A stretch of DNA of 6,304 nt from Caldifarciminota bacterium (GCA_014729665.1 WJJO01000357.1:1-6304), one strand, 5' to 3'. Shown: positions 1-5,463, counted from the stretch's first letter. The notes: generated from the sequence alone by a model not told the origin. Numbers and translations: made by a program.

Positions 1-2
1 AG

Positions 3-116
3 GTTGTCAGAGGCACGGGTAAGTGGTTTCCTGCCGACTTATCATCAGGGGTGTATTTCGCAAGGGTTGAAAGTGTTCAGGGAAGTGCCAGGACGAAGGT
101 TATCGTCGTAAAATAG
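3..116 (+). CDS. C-terminal end of a secreted protein with a T9SS/FlgD-like sorting domain (5' partial)
   Basis: Reading frame 3 is open from the left edge to a TAG stop at 114-116 and gives 37 residues. The tail contains WFPADLSSGVYFARVES and ends in KVIVVK. This is the classic end of a type IX secretion type A sorting domain or FlgD-like Ig domain: a Leu-Ser/Ala-Ser-Gly-Val/Ile-Tyr-Phe turn, a beta hairpin with an Arg-Val/Leu strand, then a Thr-Lys-basic-hydrophobic last strand ending in Lys. In that family the domain directs large extracellular or surface proteins to outer-membrane export and is then removed or anchored. The rest of the protein lies outside the window, so its enzymatic or adhesive function is unknown. 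It converges with the leftward gene ending at 482. The identification rests on a short motif, but the fit is good and the stop sits exactly where the family normally ends. Confidence 0.72.
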   Translation, partial: VVRGTGKWFPADLSSGVYFARVESVQGSARTKVIVVK

Positions 117-146
117 CCCCCCTTATCAAGGGGGGACAAAGGGGGG
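117..146. repeat. C6/G6 hairpin with a third G6 run
   Basis: Starting at the base after the TAG stop of the left-edge gene, CCCCCCTTATCAAGGGGGG (117-135) forms a perfect 8-bp stem with a 3-base loop. A second G6 run follows at 141-146 and could pair with the same C6 run. There is no T tract after it on the plus strand, so it is not a canonical intrinsic terminator for the rightward gene. On the minus strand it is followed by CTATTTTA, only a weak U tract. Its placement suggests an mRNA 3'-end stabiliser or a dispersed palindromic repeat. Similar C-run/G-run palindromes are common between genes in many bacteria. Confidence 0.6.
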
Positions 147-261
147 ATTAGGGAACTGAGAATGCCTCCCCAGAGTATCCCGACAGACAAAAGTGTGATT
201 CGCCGGACTGTAAGTGTCTGTTCCACACATCCGCAAGCCGTCAGCGCTTTCCCTGTGTTTT

Positions 262-293
262 ATCTTGCAATCTTCAAATCTTGTAATCTTAGA
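262..293. repeat. 16-base degenerate tandem repeat, two copies
   Basis: ATCTTGCAATCTTCAA (262-277) is followed directly by ATCTTGTAATCTTAGA (278-293), identical at 13 of 16 positions. Within each copy the core ATCTT appears twice, so the ancestral unit may be about 8 bases. It lies in the noncoding convergent spacer. Confidence 0.55.
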
Positions 294-325
294 ATTCCCA
301 GATGGTCGCCAGTGGTTTCTTTATA

Positions 326-477
326 CCCTTTGTTTACTTTGCGGTAAATCCCTTCTTGCCTCAGGCCGTCGGCTGGTAGCTGTTAGCCGGAAGCTGTCAG
401 CCGTAAGCCGCTTCTCCGTATCCTCTGTGATCTCTGTGGTTTTAATCACTTTATGCCCTTGGTGTTCTTTGTGGTGA
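326..477. repeat. Three degenerate copies of a 22-base element
   Basis: Aligned by eye, 326-347 (CCCTTTGTTTACTTTGCGGT + AA), 421-442 (TCCTCTGTGATCTCTGTGGT + TT) and 456-477 (CCCTTGGTGTTCTTTGTGGT + GA) share the pattern YCCTYNGTGWTCTYTGYGGT. Copies 1 and 2 are separated by the AGCTGT/AGCCG tandem (378-405), and copies 2 and 3 by only 13 bases. The common spacing of the conserved TGT and TGGT cores argues for shared origin and not chance. There is no flanking target duplication or coding capacity to support a mobile element. Confidence 0.55.
378..405. repeat. 14-base degenerate tandem repeat (AGCTGTYAGCCGKA)
   Basis: AGCTGTTAGCCGGA (378-391) and AGCTGTCAGCCGTA (392-405) are adjacent and match at 12 of 14 positions; a partial third copy (AGCCG) follows at 406-410. 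The unit contains near-palindromic GGCT/AGCC segments, so this stretch can fold on itself on either strand. Confidence 0.55.
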
Positions 478-481
478 TCGG

Positions 482-1339
482 TTAGTTAACGGAAAGACTC
501 TCGAGTTCCCCAATCAATTTATCCGAGGTGGTATAGGCTATCTCCATGGTGGTCAGCTCGGAAAGAAGCATCTGACCTGAGGGAACCCCTCCGGTTATCG
601 CATCCCCGCCCCTTGAAACGAAGTGGCTTATGAAATCCTTCTTGGAAAAGGTCTCCGGATCGGTCTCCGGACGAATCAAAACCAGTAATTTAAGCATGAT
701 GTTGGCATTGTAATTAACGAAGCCGGGTTTTGTCCACGGAGTTGCATACAGGTGGAAACCGTCCCTTTCCCTTCTGAGAAGCAACCGGTTATGGCCCAGA
801 GTCGGGAATCTTCCCGCAAGGGTGGCGACTACGTCCCTGGGCAGCTCACCCCTCGAGGTATTGATTAAGACGCCGTGTTCATCGACCAGCAGGCCTAATC
901 CCTTAACGAACTGTTCGGATATCGCGTCTAAACTAGCATGGAAAACGATCCTGAACAGGAGATTCCATGCGGTTGAGAAGCTTTCCTGGCCGGTCCAGGG
1001 CGTATCTACGAAAACCTTAATCCTGGAACGCCTGACCGATATTATGGCCTCCAGCGCGCCGACCACCTCCATCGGTGAGGTTATGCGTAAAAAATGGTAC
1101 TCACCGGTTTCTGAAAGCGACCACAGCGAACTTTCGTGCAGCACCTTTCCGGTTGGAAACATAACCCCGCCCTCGGGTCTATCGAATATATCCACCGCAA
1201 AGGTTTGATGTACCGGTATTATGGTTGGGGTGGCGAACCTTGAAAAGATTCGCTGGCATGCAAACCGTACAGGACTCTTTACAAAGTAAGAGAAGAGAAA
1301 CTCACGGTCGCATAGTTGTAGTCGTTCATCGTTACTCAT
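482..1339 (-). CDS. Uncharacterised protein, probable degenerate HPr kinase/PEPCK-fold homologue
   Basis: This encodes 285 residues ending in TAA at 482-484. ATG at 1337-1339 is chosen over the GTG just before it because a GGAG (1346-1349) lies 6 bases upstream of the ATG and only 3 from the GTG. No signal peptide or membrane segment is visible. The C-terminal half follows the order seen in HprK-related kinases: a His-Ala-Ser entry (134-136), a strand-loop-helix where the P-loop should be (about 150-175), an LLLRRERDGFHLYATPW block (186-202) like the usual VILRRE-DGF-x-YGTPW, and a late SELTTMEIAY strand (260-269). The Gly-x-x-x-x-Gly-Lys-Ser/Thr loop is absent (NTSRGELPRD instead), and the usual Asp pair before the RRE strand is replaced by Gly-His-Asn (182-184). 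If the fold assignment is right, it probably does not bind ATP in the normal way. The resemblance is my motif reading, so the family call is tentative, while the gene itself is well supported by its promoter and binding site. Confidence 0.8.
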   Translation of the reverse strand: MSNDERLQLCDREFLFSYFVKSPVRFACQRIFSRFATPTIIPVHQTFAVDIFDRPEGGVMFPTGKVLHESSLWSLSETGEYHFLRITSPMEVVGALEAIISVRRSRIKVFVDTPWTGQESFSTAWNLLFRIVFHASLDAISEQFVKGLGLLVDEHGVLINTSRGELPRDVVATLAGRFPTLGHNRLLLRRERDGFHLYATPWTKPGFVNYNANIMLKLLVLIRPETDPETFSKKDFISHFVSRGGDAITGGVPSGQMLLSELTTMEIAYTTSDKLIGELESLSVN

Positions 1340-1345
1340 CACGGG

Positions 1346-1349
1346 CTCC
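1346..1349 (-). promoter_or_regulatory. Ribosome binding site deciding the start at 1339
   Basis: GGAG on the minus strand lies 6 bases before ATG 1339. A GTG directly before that ATG would leave only 3 bases, so the ATG is the better start. Confidence 0.6.
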
Positions 1350-1355
1350 AGTTAT

Positions 1356-1384
1356 ATTATAAGGGAAAAAAAGGTCTATGTAAA
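1356..1384 (-). promoter_or_regulatory. Sigma-70-type promoter for the HprK-like gene
   Basis: On the minus strand a TTTACA -35 box (1379-1384, 5 of 6 consensus bases) is separated by exactly 17 bases from a perfect TATAAT -10 box (1356-1361). Only 16 bases lie between the -10 box and the ATG at 1339. A start site about 7 bases below the -10 box would therefore give a leader of roughly 9-10 nucleotides that begins at, or just before, the GGAG. The spacer includes a T7 run. This gives the gene a promoter of its own, independent of the upstream six-gene run. Confidence 0.8.
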
Positions 1385-1390
1385 GGGGAA

Positions 1391-1421
1391 GGTGGCTGCC
1401 AAGCGGACGCCGACAGCCACC
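1391..1421. promoter_or_regulatory. Strong hairpin abutting the promoter (terminator or operator candidate)
   Basis: GGTGGCTG (1391-1398) and CAGCCACC (1414-1421) form a perfect 8-bp, GC-rich inverted repeat with a 15-base loop, extendable by a wobble pair. It ends 6 bases above the -35 box of the HprK-like gene. For leftward transcripts from the upstream genes it could terminate or protect the 3' end, but the next T run (T7, 1366-1372) is 18 bases away, so it is not a textbook intrinsic terminator. As DNA it could be a repressor or activator site. The sequence does not decide between these. Confidence 0.5.
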
Positions 1422-1689
1422 TGATAAGTATGGGAGGAGGGCGTAATTTCCAATTTTCTTTCAATCTCTTAATCGTAACTGTTGATACTATAGTCAGAAA
1501 AAACCCATCGTCAATCAGCTACATACCTTAGGGTATAGTCTAGGTAAAAGTACTCATTACATCGACCCTGACGGAACTTAAACAGGTTCCTAAGGTTCGC
1601 AAATGCGCAGCTTGACTGTATAAAGGGTTGAATGTAAAGAGCAGGGGCTGTTCCTGTTCGGGGATGAGAACGTATTAATCCGGTCGGCA
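1422..1689. other. Gap without a convincing gene
   Basis: Between the DUF4159 stop and the hairpin lie 268 bases. A 59-codon frame (ATG at 1688-1690, stop near 1511) begins by sharing one base with the DUF4159 stop. It has no Shine-Dalgarno sequence and no recognisable protein motif, so I do not call it a gene. A small hairpin ATACC-CTAA-GGTAT (1523-1536) is followed on the minus strand, 19 bases on, by a T6 run (1498-1503). At best this is a weak terminator. Confidence 0.45.
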
Positions 1690-2316
1690 TCAATTCAGTA
1701 ACGCAAAAAGCACGATGTTGACCCCCATTCGGAATGCCTGCTCACGCACCTGGTCCGGATTACTATGAGCGGCTGTCCAGCCGTCTGAGGGATTTGAATT
1801 ATAGGTATAGTACACGACCAGGCGTCCTCCTTCGTACATCCCGAAGCCGCGCGGGGGTTCGTCCTCTACGTGTTTGTGAATCTGGGGAGGACCGGTATCG
1901 AAATCGTAGAATATATGATAGATGGGATGATTAAAGTCGAGTTCGACAAAACTCGAATTGGGCAGTACCCTAGCCATCTCCTCGCGGAAGCTTTCGTCCA
2001 TCCCGCAGTCGTCATCTGCATAAAGGAATCCGCCCTGACGCAGATATTCGCGCAGTCTTTCGCGCTCCTGCTCGGAAAAAACAACCCTTCCATGACCGGT
2101 CATAAACAGGACAGGATAGTTGTAAAGCTCGCGATCCGAAAGGGTTAAAACCTTTTGTTCCTCCGAAATGACTACCGTGGTTCGCTCGGATATAACGGCG
2201 GCCAGGTTTGGCAGTGCATCGGGATCATTGTACCAGTCTCCCCCGCCGCCGTATTGAAGCCTGGCTAGATGTATGGGTGTAACCGCAAGCAGAAGGATTG
2301 GGAACAGGGCGCTCAC
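1690..2316 (-). CDS. DUF4159 domain protein with membrane-targeting N-terminus
   Basis: This encodes 208 residues, nearly all of it one DUF4159 domain, a family assigned to the class I glutamine-amidotransferase-like fold but of unknown function. Family hallmarks are plain: ARLQYGGGGDWYNDP (18-32), LPNL (35-38), LYNYPVLFMTGHG (64-76), LRQGGFLYADDDCGMD (92-107), HPIYHIFYDF (130-139), YTYNSNPSDGW (170-180) and RMGVNIVLFAL (196-206). The first 13 or so residues are hydrophobic, like a short signal peptide, but lack a basic n-region and an obvious cleavage site. It probably acts in the periplasm or at the membrane. The GTG start (2314-2316) overlaps the PHP gene stop as GTGA, and no upstream ATG or GTG fits better, so the unusual signal may reflect a non-standard start. 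It is the last recognised gene of the run. Cys104 replaces the aromatic or aliphatic residue I expect in the DDDxGMD motif, and its role is unknown. Confidence 0.85.
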   Translation of the reverse strand: MSALFPILLLAVTPIHLARLQYGGGGDWYNDPDALPNLAAVISERTTVVISEEQKVLTLSDRELYNYPVLFMTGHGRVVFSEQERERLREYLRQGGFLYADDDCGMDESFREEMARVLPNSSFVELDFNHPIYHIFYDFDTGPPQIHKHVEDEPPRGFGMYEGGRLVVYYTYNSNPSDGWTAAHSNPDQVREQAFRMGVNIVLFALLN

Positions 2317-3131
2317 ACACCCACCGCGACCTCGAGTAGTCGGGTAACGGTGGAATAAGGAACCCTCACACAGCCGATCTGGTTATTGCCTATCCCGTGA
2401 TAGTCAGACCCTCCGGTAGGGATGAGTCTGTTTCTAAGAGCCATAGCGTATAGATGGTCCTCAAAACTCGGCGAATGTTCAGGATACCAGACCTCCAGAC
2501 CGTCCAGATGCTCTATACAGTGCTCTGCAGCGTCCCGAATCCGGTACATGCCTGGATGCGCCAGTATTGCCACACCTTGATGAGAATGAATCAATTCCAC
2601 CGCCTCGGGGATGGAAAGTTTGGCTTTAGGAACATAGGCTATGCCGTCGGGACCTAAATATCGTTTGAAAACCTCGTGAATGGAATTGGCGTATCCCTTT
2701 TTCATCAAGGCCTTAGCCACGTGCATCCTCCCTATGGATTTACCGGTAGAGAAAAAAAGCAAATCCCTGTAAAGAAGCGATATATTGTTCTTCTTCAGGG
2801 TGTCAAGTATCTCCTTTGCCCTCTCCTCGCGCTTCTCCTGGTACCACTTCAACTTATCCTCAAGCTCCCTTTCCTTATCGCCTGCGAAATAACCAAGCAT
2901 ATGAATCTCGTATCCATCAAGTTCACACGAAAGTTCAACGCCTGTAAGAACCTCAATCCCCATTTCCCTTCCCGCCAAACGGGCCTCTTCCAGTCCGGCA
3001 ACGGTATCGTGATCGGTCAGGGCGACCGCTTTGAGATTTACATCTGATGCTATCTGAATAACTTCCCGTGGCGAACGCAAACCATCGGAATAGCTGGTAT
3101 GGATATGTAGATCAGCTGAGGAACTCGTCAC
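2313..3131 (-). CDS. PHP-domain metal-dependent phosphoesterase (TrpH/YciV-like)
   Basis: This encodes 272 residues, a typical length for stand-alone PHP phosphoesterases of the TrpH/YciV group. Characterised members of that group remove phosphates from 3',5'-nucleotide bisphosphates or trim RNA 5' ends. Metal ligands are all visible: DLHIHTSYSDG (7-17; His9, His11, Asp16), ALTDHDT (37-43; His41), GVELSC (64-69; Glu66), His77, AHPG (191-194; His192) and GGSDYHG (240-246; Asp243, His245). GRMHVAKAL (134-142) matches the GRPHIA element typical of this subgroup. Residues about 86-115 form a charged helical insertion as in relatives. It is expected to be cytosolic, with a trinuclear Mn/Zn/Fe site. 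The GTG start overlaps the ATPase stop (GTGA) and has a good AAGGA 9 bases upstream. The enzyme class is secure. The exact substrate is inferred from the family and not from anything in this operon. Confidence 0.9.
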   Translation of the reverse strand: MTSSSADLHIHTSYSDGLRSPREVIQIASDVNLKAVALTDHDTVAGLEEARLAGREMGIEVLTGVELSCELDGYEIHMLGYFAGDKERELEDKLKWYQEKREERAKEILDTLKKNNISLLYRDLLFFSTGKSIGRMHVAKALMKKGYANSIHEVFKRYLGPDGIAYVPKAKLSIPEAVELIHSHQGVAILAHPGMYRIRDAAEHCIEHLDGLEVWYPEHSPSFEDHLYAMALRNRLIPTGGSDYHGIGNNQIGCVRVPYSTVTRLLEVAVGV

Positions 3132-3961
3132 TGATTTATTTCCTTGGGGATCAAATTCAGATTGTTGGCTACATGTTTTACAATAAACTCATCGATTTTG
3201 GGTTTTCGTTGAATGTAACCCTCGATAAGGGAGTTATCGCAAATGATATTAACAAGCCTGGGACGGCCGCCCGAATAGGAAGCGATTTCGGCTAATGCCT
3301 TCTCTGTAAAGATAGGGTTATCCCGACCCGCAATCCTCAGGCGATGCTGAACGTAAGCCTTTACAGCGCTCAAAGTCAAGGGATTCAAGTTAACCCTGAC
3401 TGCTATCCTCTGGTATAAAGCTGCATTTTGAGCCAGGTTGACCTCGAGATCGGGAAGCCCCACCAGGATGAAGGTCACCAGTTTTTTGCCCGAAGGGCTT
3501 TCGAGATTGACAAAGCCGCGCAGCTCCTCGATTGTATCGGGATTGTCCATCTTGTTGGCCTCGTCCATGAATATGAGTGTTCTGTTGCCTGCGTTGTGAA
3601 TCTCAAAAAGCCTATTTACTATGATTGAAAAGAGTTCGGAGGAATCCTCAGGTGGGTCTTCGATATCAAAAAACTCGGCAAACTTATCTAAAAGCCAGCG
3701 CGGCTTGACAGAACGTGTAAGTACCGTAAAACCGATATGATACCTATCGTCTTCAAGAAGTTCGTTCCATATCGAACGAACCAGTGTCGTTTTTCCTGTC
3801 CCTATCTCACCTAAAAGGAGCGCAAGCCCTCTTCCGCCCTCGGCTGCGTGCAGGAGATACTCCCTGGCTACAGCATGTTGCGGGCCGTTGAAGTAGAACC
3901 GCGGATCCGGTTGAACCGCAAATGGTTCGTACTTCAATCTATAAAAAGTTTCGTAAGCCAT
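3128..3961 (-). CDS. ExeA/GspA-like AAA+ ATPase (single-domain)
   Basis: This encodes 277 residues, a complete AAA+ module of the ExeA/GspA/MshM type. That family supplies ATP-driven remodelling in secretion and pilus assembly, and also in transposition and exopolysaccharide loci. The N-terminal signature is YETFYRLKYEPFAVQPDPRF (3-22). Walker A is GEIGTGKTT (51-59, Lys57, Thr58), Walker B is LIFMDEAN (129-136, Asp133, Glu134), an arginine-finger candidate is in YQRIAVR (183-189), and sensor 2 is GGRPRLVNIICDNSL (231-245). All catalytic residues are intact. Classical ExeA carries a transmembrane segment and a peptidoglycan-binding domain after the ATPase; here the protein ends soon after the lid, so it is soluble and must get its location from partners. 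The ATG is preceded by AAGGAT (3968-3973) 6 bases away, within the end of the second TPR gene. Its stop overlaps the PHP start. The two TPR proteins encoded just before it are natural candidate partners, though this is inference. Confidence 0.9.
   Translation of the reverse strand: MAYETFYRLKYEPFAVQPDPRFYFNGPQHAVAREYLLHAAEGGRGLALLLGEIGTGKTTLVRSIWNELLEDDRYHIGFTVLTRSVKPRWLLDKFAEFFDIEDPPEDSSELFSIIVNRLFEIHNAGNRTLIFMDEANKMDNPDTIEELRGFVNLESPSGKKLVTFILVGLPDLEVNLAQNAALYQRIAVRVNLNPLTLSAVKAYVQHRLRIAGRDNPIFTEKALAEIASYSGGRPRLVNIICDNSLIEGYIQRKPKIDEFIVKHVANNLNLIPKEINQ
3141..3145 (-). promoter_or_regulatory. Ribosome binding site for the PHP gene GTG start
   Basis: AAGGA on the minus strand, inside the last codons of the ATPase gene, lies 9 bases before GTG 3129-3131. 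It supports that non-ATG start, which otherwise rests only on the GTGA overlap. Confidence 0.6.
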
Positions 3962-3964
3962 ATA

Positions 3965-4870
3965 TTAATCCTTCGATTCCTCGGCTGAAGTACCCTGTCG
4001 GCCTTCCAATTCCGCTTTAAGGGCCTGGAGGTCCTTTCTCTTATCGGATAACTCGACTCCCTTTTTCTTCTTCAGTCTCTGTTTAATCTTCTCCGCCTCT
4101 TTTATCTTGCCCATACCCTCAAAGGTAGCTATTAAAGAGGATAGTATCTCCTGTTCAACCTCAGGATCACGCTTTGCAAAACTCTCTGTTAAAAGAAAGG
4201 TAACCAGTATATCCTGATCACCCGACTGATTTATCAAGGAAAGTAGCTTATAAAGCTTATCTACCGTCGGCTGGGTTCTGTATTCGGCCCTGGCCTCGAA
4301 GAAAGCCTCTATCCACAAGCCCTCTTTTCTAAAGAAATCGGTAAGTATCCGTCTTTGTGCAAGTTCTTCGGGCGTATTCTTAAGAAGCGGACCGATGGAT
4401 GCAAGGAACTCTTCGATACCTATAGCTGAAAGATTTACCTCAGGTTTTGCCTCAAGATCCCTTAACAGTTCCTTCTCGACCCTGTCGACCTCAACGGTTT
4501 CAGGCTCCTCAGGTGGAGCCTCGGCCGCCTCGGGTTTTTCTTCTTTAACTGCGGTTTCGGCTTCGGTTTCAACCGGTGCTTCCTCACCCTCCTTCTCTTC
4601 AGTGCCGATACCCATCTTTGATATTACACCGTCTATATCCTGAGTGGAGCGGGGTTTTATCTTATAGAGTTTATTCTTAGCAACCTTATTCTCGGGATCG
4701 GTCTCGAGGACCTTCTCATAGAGTTCTATTGCCGCTTCGTTGTTACCGCGTTCTACATAGGTCTCAGCCGCCGTAAGCAACTCCGCGAGAGCTTCCGTCT
4801 TGAAACCGAGCTGCAAGAGCATCCTGGCCAGTTCTACCTTGCCTTCCAGATCGAGTGCTTCTTGTCTCAT
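3965..4870 (-). CDS. TPR-like helical-repeat protein with acidic linker and C-terminal coiled coil
   Basis: This encodes 301 residues. Residues about 8-70 read as two TPR-like helix pairs (GFKTEALAELLTAAETYVERG then NNEAAIELYEKVLETDPENKVAKNKL, the latter with the usual A-x-x-x-Y-x-x-x-L-x-x-DP-x-N pattern). Residues about 90-140 are an Ala/Glu/Pro/Val-rich acidic linker, almost certainly disordered. Residues about 150-255 are a second helical region without a named motif. Residues 255-290 are a Lys/Glu-rich amphipathic helix likely to form a coiled coil, followed by a polar tail. No signal peptide or membrane span is present, so it should be a cytosolic scaffold or adaptor. The ATG overlaps the upstream gene stop (ATGA) with AGGAG close before it. 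The ATPase gene starts 3 bases after its stop, implying coupled translation and perhaps physical partnership. I do not recognise a named family beyond the repeat class. Confidence 0.85.
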   Translation of the reverse strand: MRQEALDLEGKVELARMLLQLGFKTEALAELLTAAETYVERGNNEAAIELYEKVLETDPENKVAKNKLYKIKPRSTQDIDGVISKMGIGTEEKEGEEAPVETEAETAVKEEKPEAAEAPPEEPETVEVDRVEKELLRDLEAKPEVNLSAIGIEEFLASIGPLLKNTPEELAQRRILTDFFRKEGLWIEAFFEARAEYRTQPTVDKLYKLLSLINQSGDQDILVTFLLTESFAKRDPEVEQEILSSLIATFEGMGKIKEAEKIKQRLKKKKGVELSDKRKDLQALKAELEGRQGTSAEESKD

Positions 4871-5463
4871 AACTCCTCGTAGAGTTTCCTGTATTCGGTT
4901 TGTATCTGCGCCGCCTCATCGTATTTCCCTTGTCCTTGAAGAGAAAACACGGCACTCTCCACTACCCGACGCACCTCATCCTTACGACCCAGCCGAGCTA
5001 ATATTTTAGCCATTTTAAGCGCCAAGTCAAGATTGGTCGGATCTATAGATATTATCTTCTTGACGATATAGTAGAGAGAATTCGCGTCGTTGCGCCGTCT
5101 GTAGAAATCGAATTCCCGCAGCAGATACTCATATGCGGCTGAAACCAATCCCATGGCGATGTAAAGATCACTGCGCCTGAGGCGAACATCAAGGTTGTTC
5201 GGTTCGACGGATGCAATCCTGGATGCGGCGGACATGGCCAAAGGAAAATTATTGCGTTCTTCGGCGGCAACCATTGCCTCGCGTAGAAGCTCCAGGCCGT
5301 TCTCGGTATCCTGCTGATAGATGAACAAGATGCCTTGATAGTAAGATAACTCGTTCCAGCCCTTTATCTGCGAAGCCGCCTGTACCAGTATCTCTTCATA
5401 ATCTTCCCAGGCCTTCTTGCGCATAGCGACCCTGAGTTGTTTACGTATTTCATCTACTATCAT
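4867..5463 (-). CDS. TPR-like helical-repeat protein
   Basis: This encodes 198 residues, all predicted alpha-helix. Two repeat units are clear: one around 73-123 with the turn VEPNNLDVRLRRSDLYIAMG, and one around 130-175 with SIDPTNLDLALKMAKILARLG. Both have the Asp/Glu-Pro-x-Asn-Leu-Asp turn and small residues at the packing positions of TPRs. A less regular pair precedes them (about 19-70), and residues 180-198 form a final helix. There is no catalytic motif, signal peptide or membrane span, so a protein-binding role in the cytosol is likely. ATG 5461-5463 overlaps the hutI stop as ATGA and has a strong AGAGGTGA (5467-5474) 3 bases upstream, inside hutI. Its stop overlaps the next TPR gene in the same way. 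The pairing of two different TPR proteins ahead of an ATPase suggests a co-assembled complex, though nothing in the sequence shows binding directly. Confidence 0.85.
   Translation of the reverse strand: MIVDEIRKQLRVAMRKKAWEDYEEILVQAASQIKGWNELSYYQGILFIYQQDTENGLELLREAMVAAEERNNFPLAMSAASRIASVEPNNLDVRLRRSDLYIAMGLVSAAYEYLLREFDFYRRRNDANSLYYIVKKIISIDPTNLDLALKMAKILARLGRKDEVRRVVESAVFSLQGQGKYDEAAQIQTEYRKLYEEL

Larger units (their letters stand above)
117..481. other. Convergent intergenic spacer rich in short degenerate repeats
   Basis: This 365-base stretch between the rightward gene end and the leftward gene end has no credible coding frame. The two open frames in it (162-347 and 214-477) have no ribosome binding site or protein-like motifs, and they run straight through the repeats. 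Besides the hairpin at 117-135, it holds a 16-base tandem (ATCTTGCAATCTTCAA at 262-277 and ATCTTGTAATCTTAGA at 278-293), a 14-base tandem (378-405), and three spaced copies of a 22-base element (326-347, 421-442, 456-477). No promoter was recognised. Confidence 0.6.

Noticed and set aside
162..477. Two overlapping plus-strand frames in the convergent spacer
   Set aside because: They translate straight through the degenerate repeats, lack ribosome binding sites and resemble no protein family.
326..477. Repeats considered as a CRISPR array
   Set aside because: The copies are degenerate, the gaps are unequal (73 and 13 bases), and no cas gene is present.
822..1208. 128-codon plus-strand frame opposite the HprK-like gene
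   Set aside because: It lies wholly inside a gene with a promoter and ribosome binding site on the other strand, and has no binding site or protein-like pattern of its own.
1498..1536. Small hairpin plus T6 run as the operon terminator
   Set aside because: The stem is only 5 bp and the T run lies 19 bases beyond it, too far for an intrinsic terminator.
1612..1647. Plus-strand TTGACT with a downstream TAAAGA as a promoter
   Set aside because: The -35 is good and the spacing fits, but the -10 matches only 3 of 6 bases and no gene follows on that strand.
1511..1690. 59-codon minus-strand frame starting on the DUF4159 stop (TGATG)
   Set aside because: The overlap fits the style of this operon, but there is no ribosome binding site before it, the protein has no recognisable motif, and its composition is like translated noncoding DNA.
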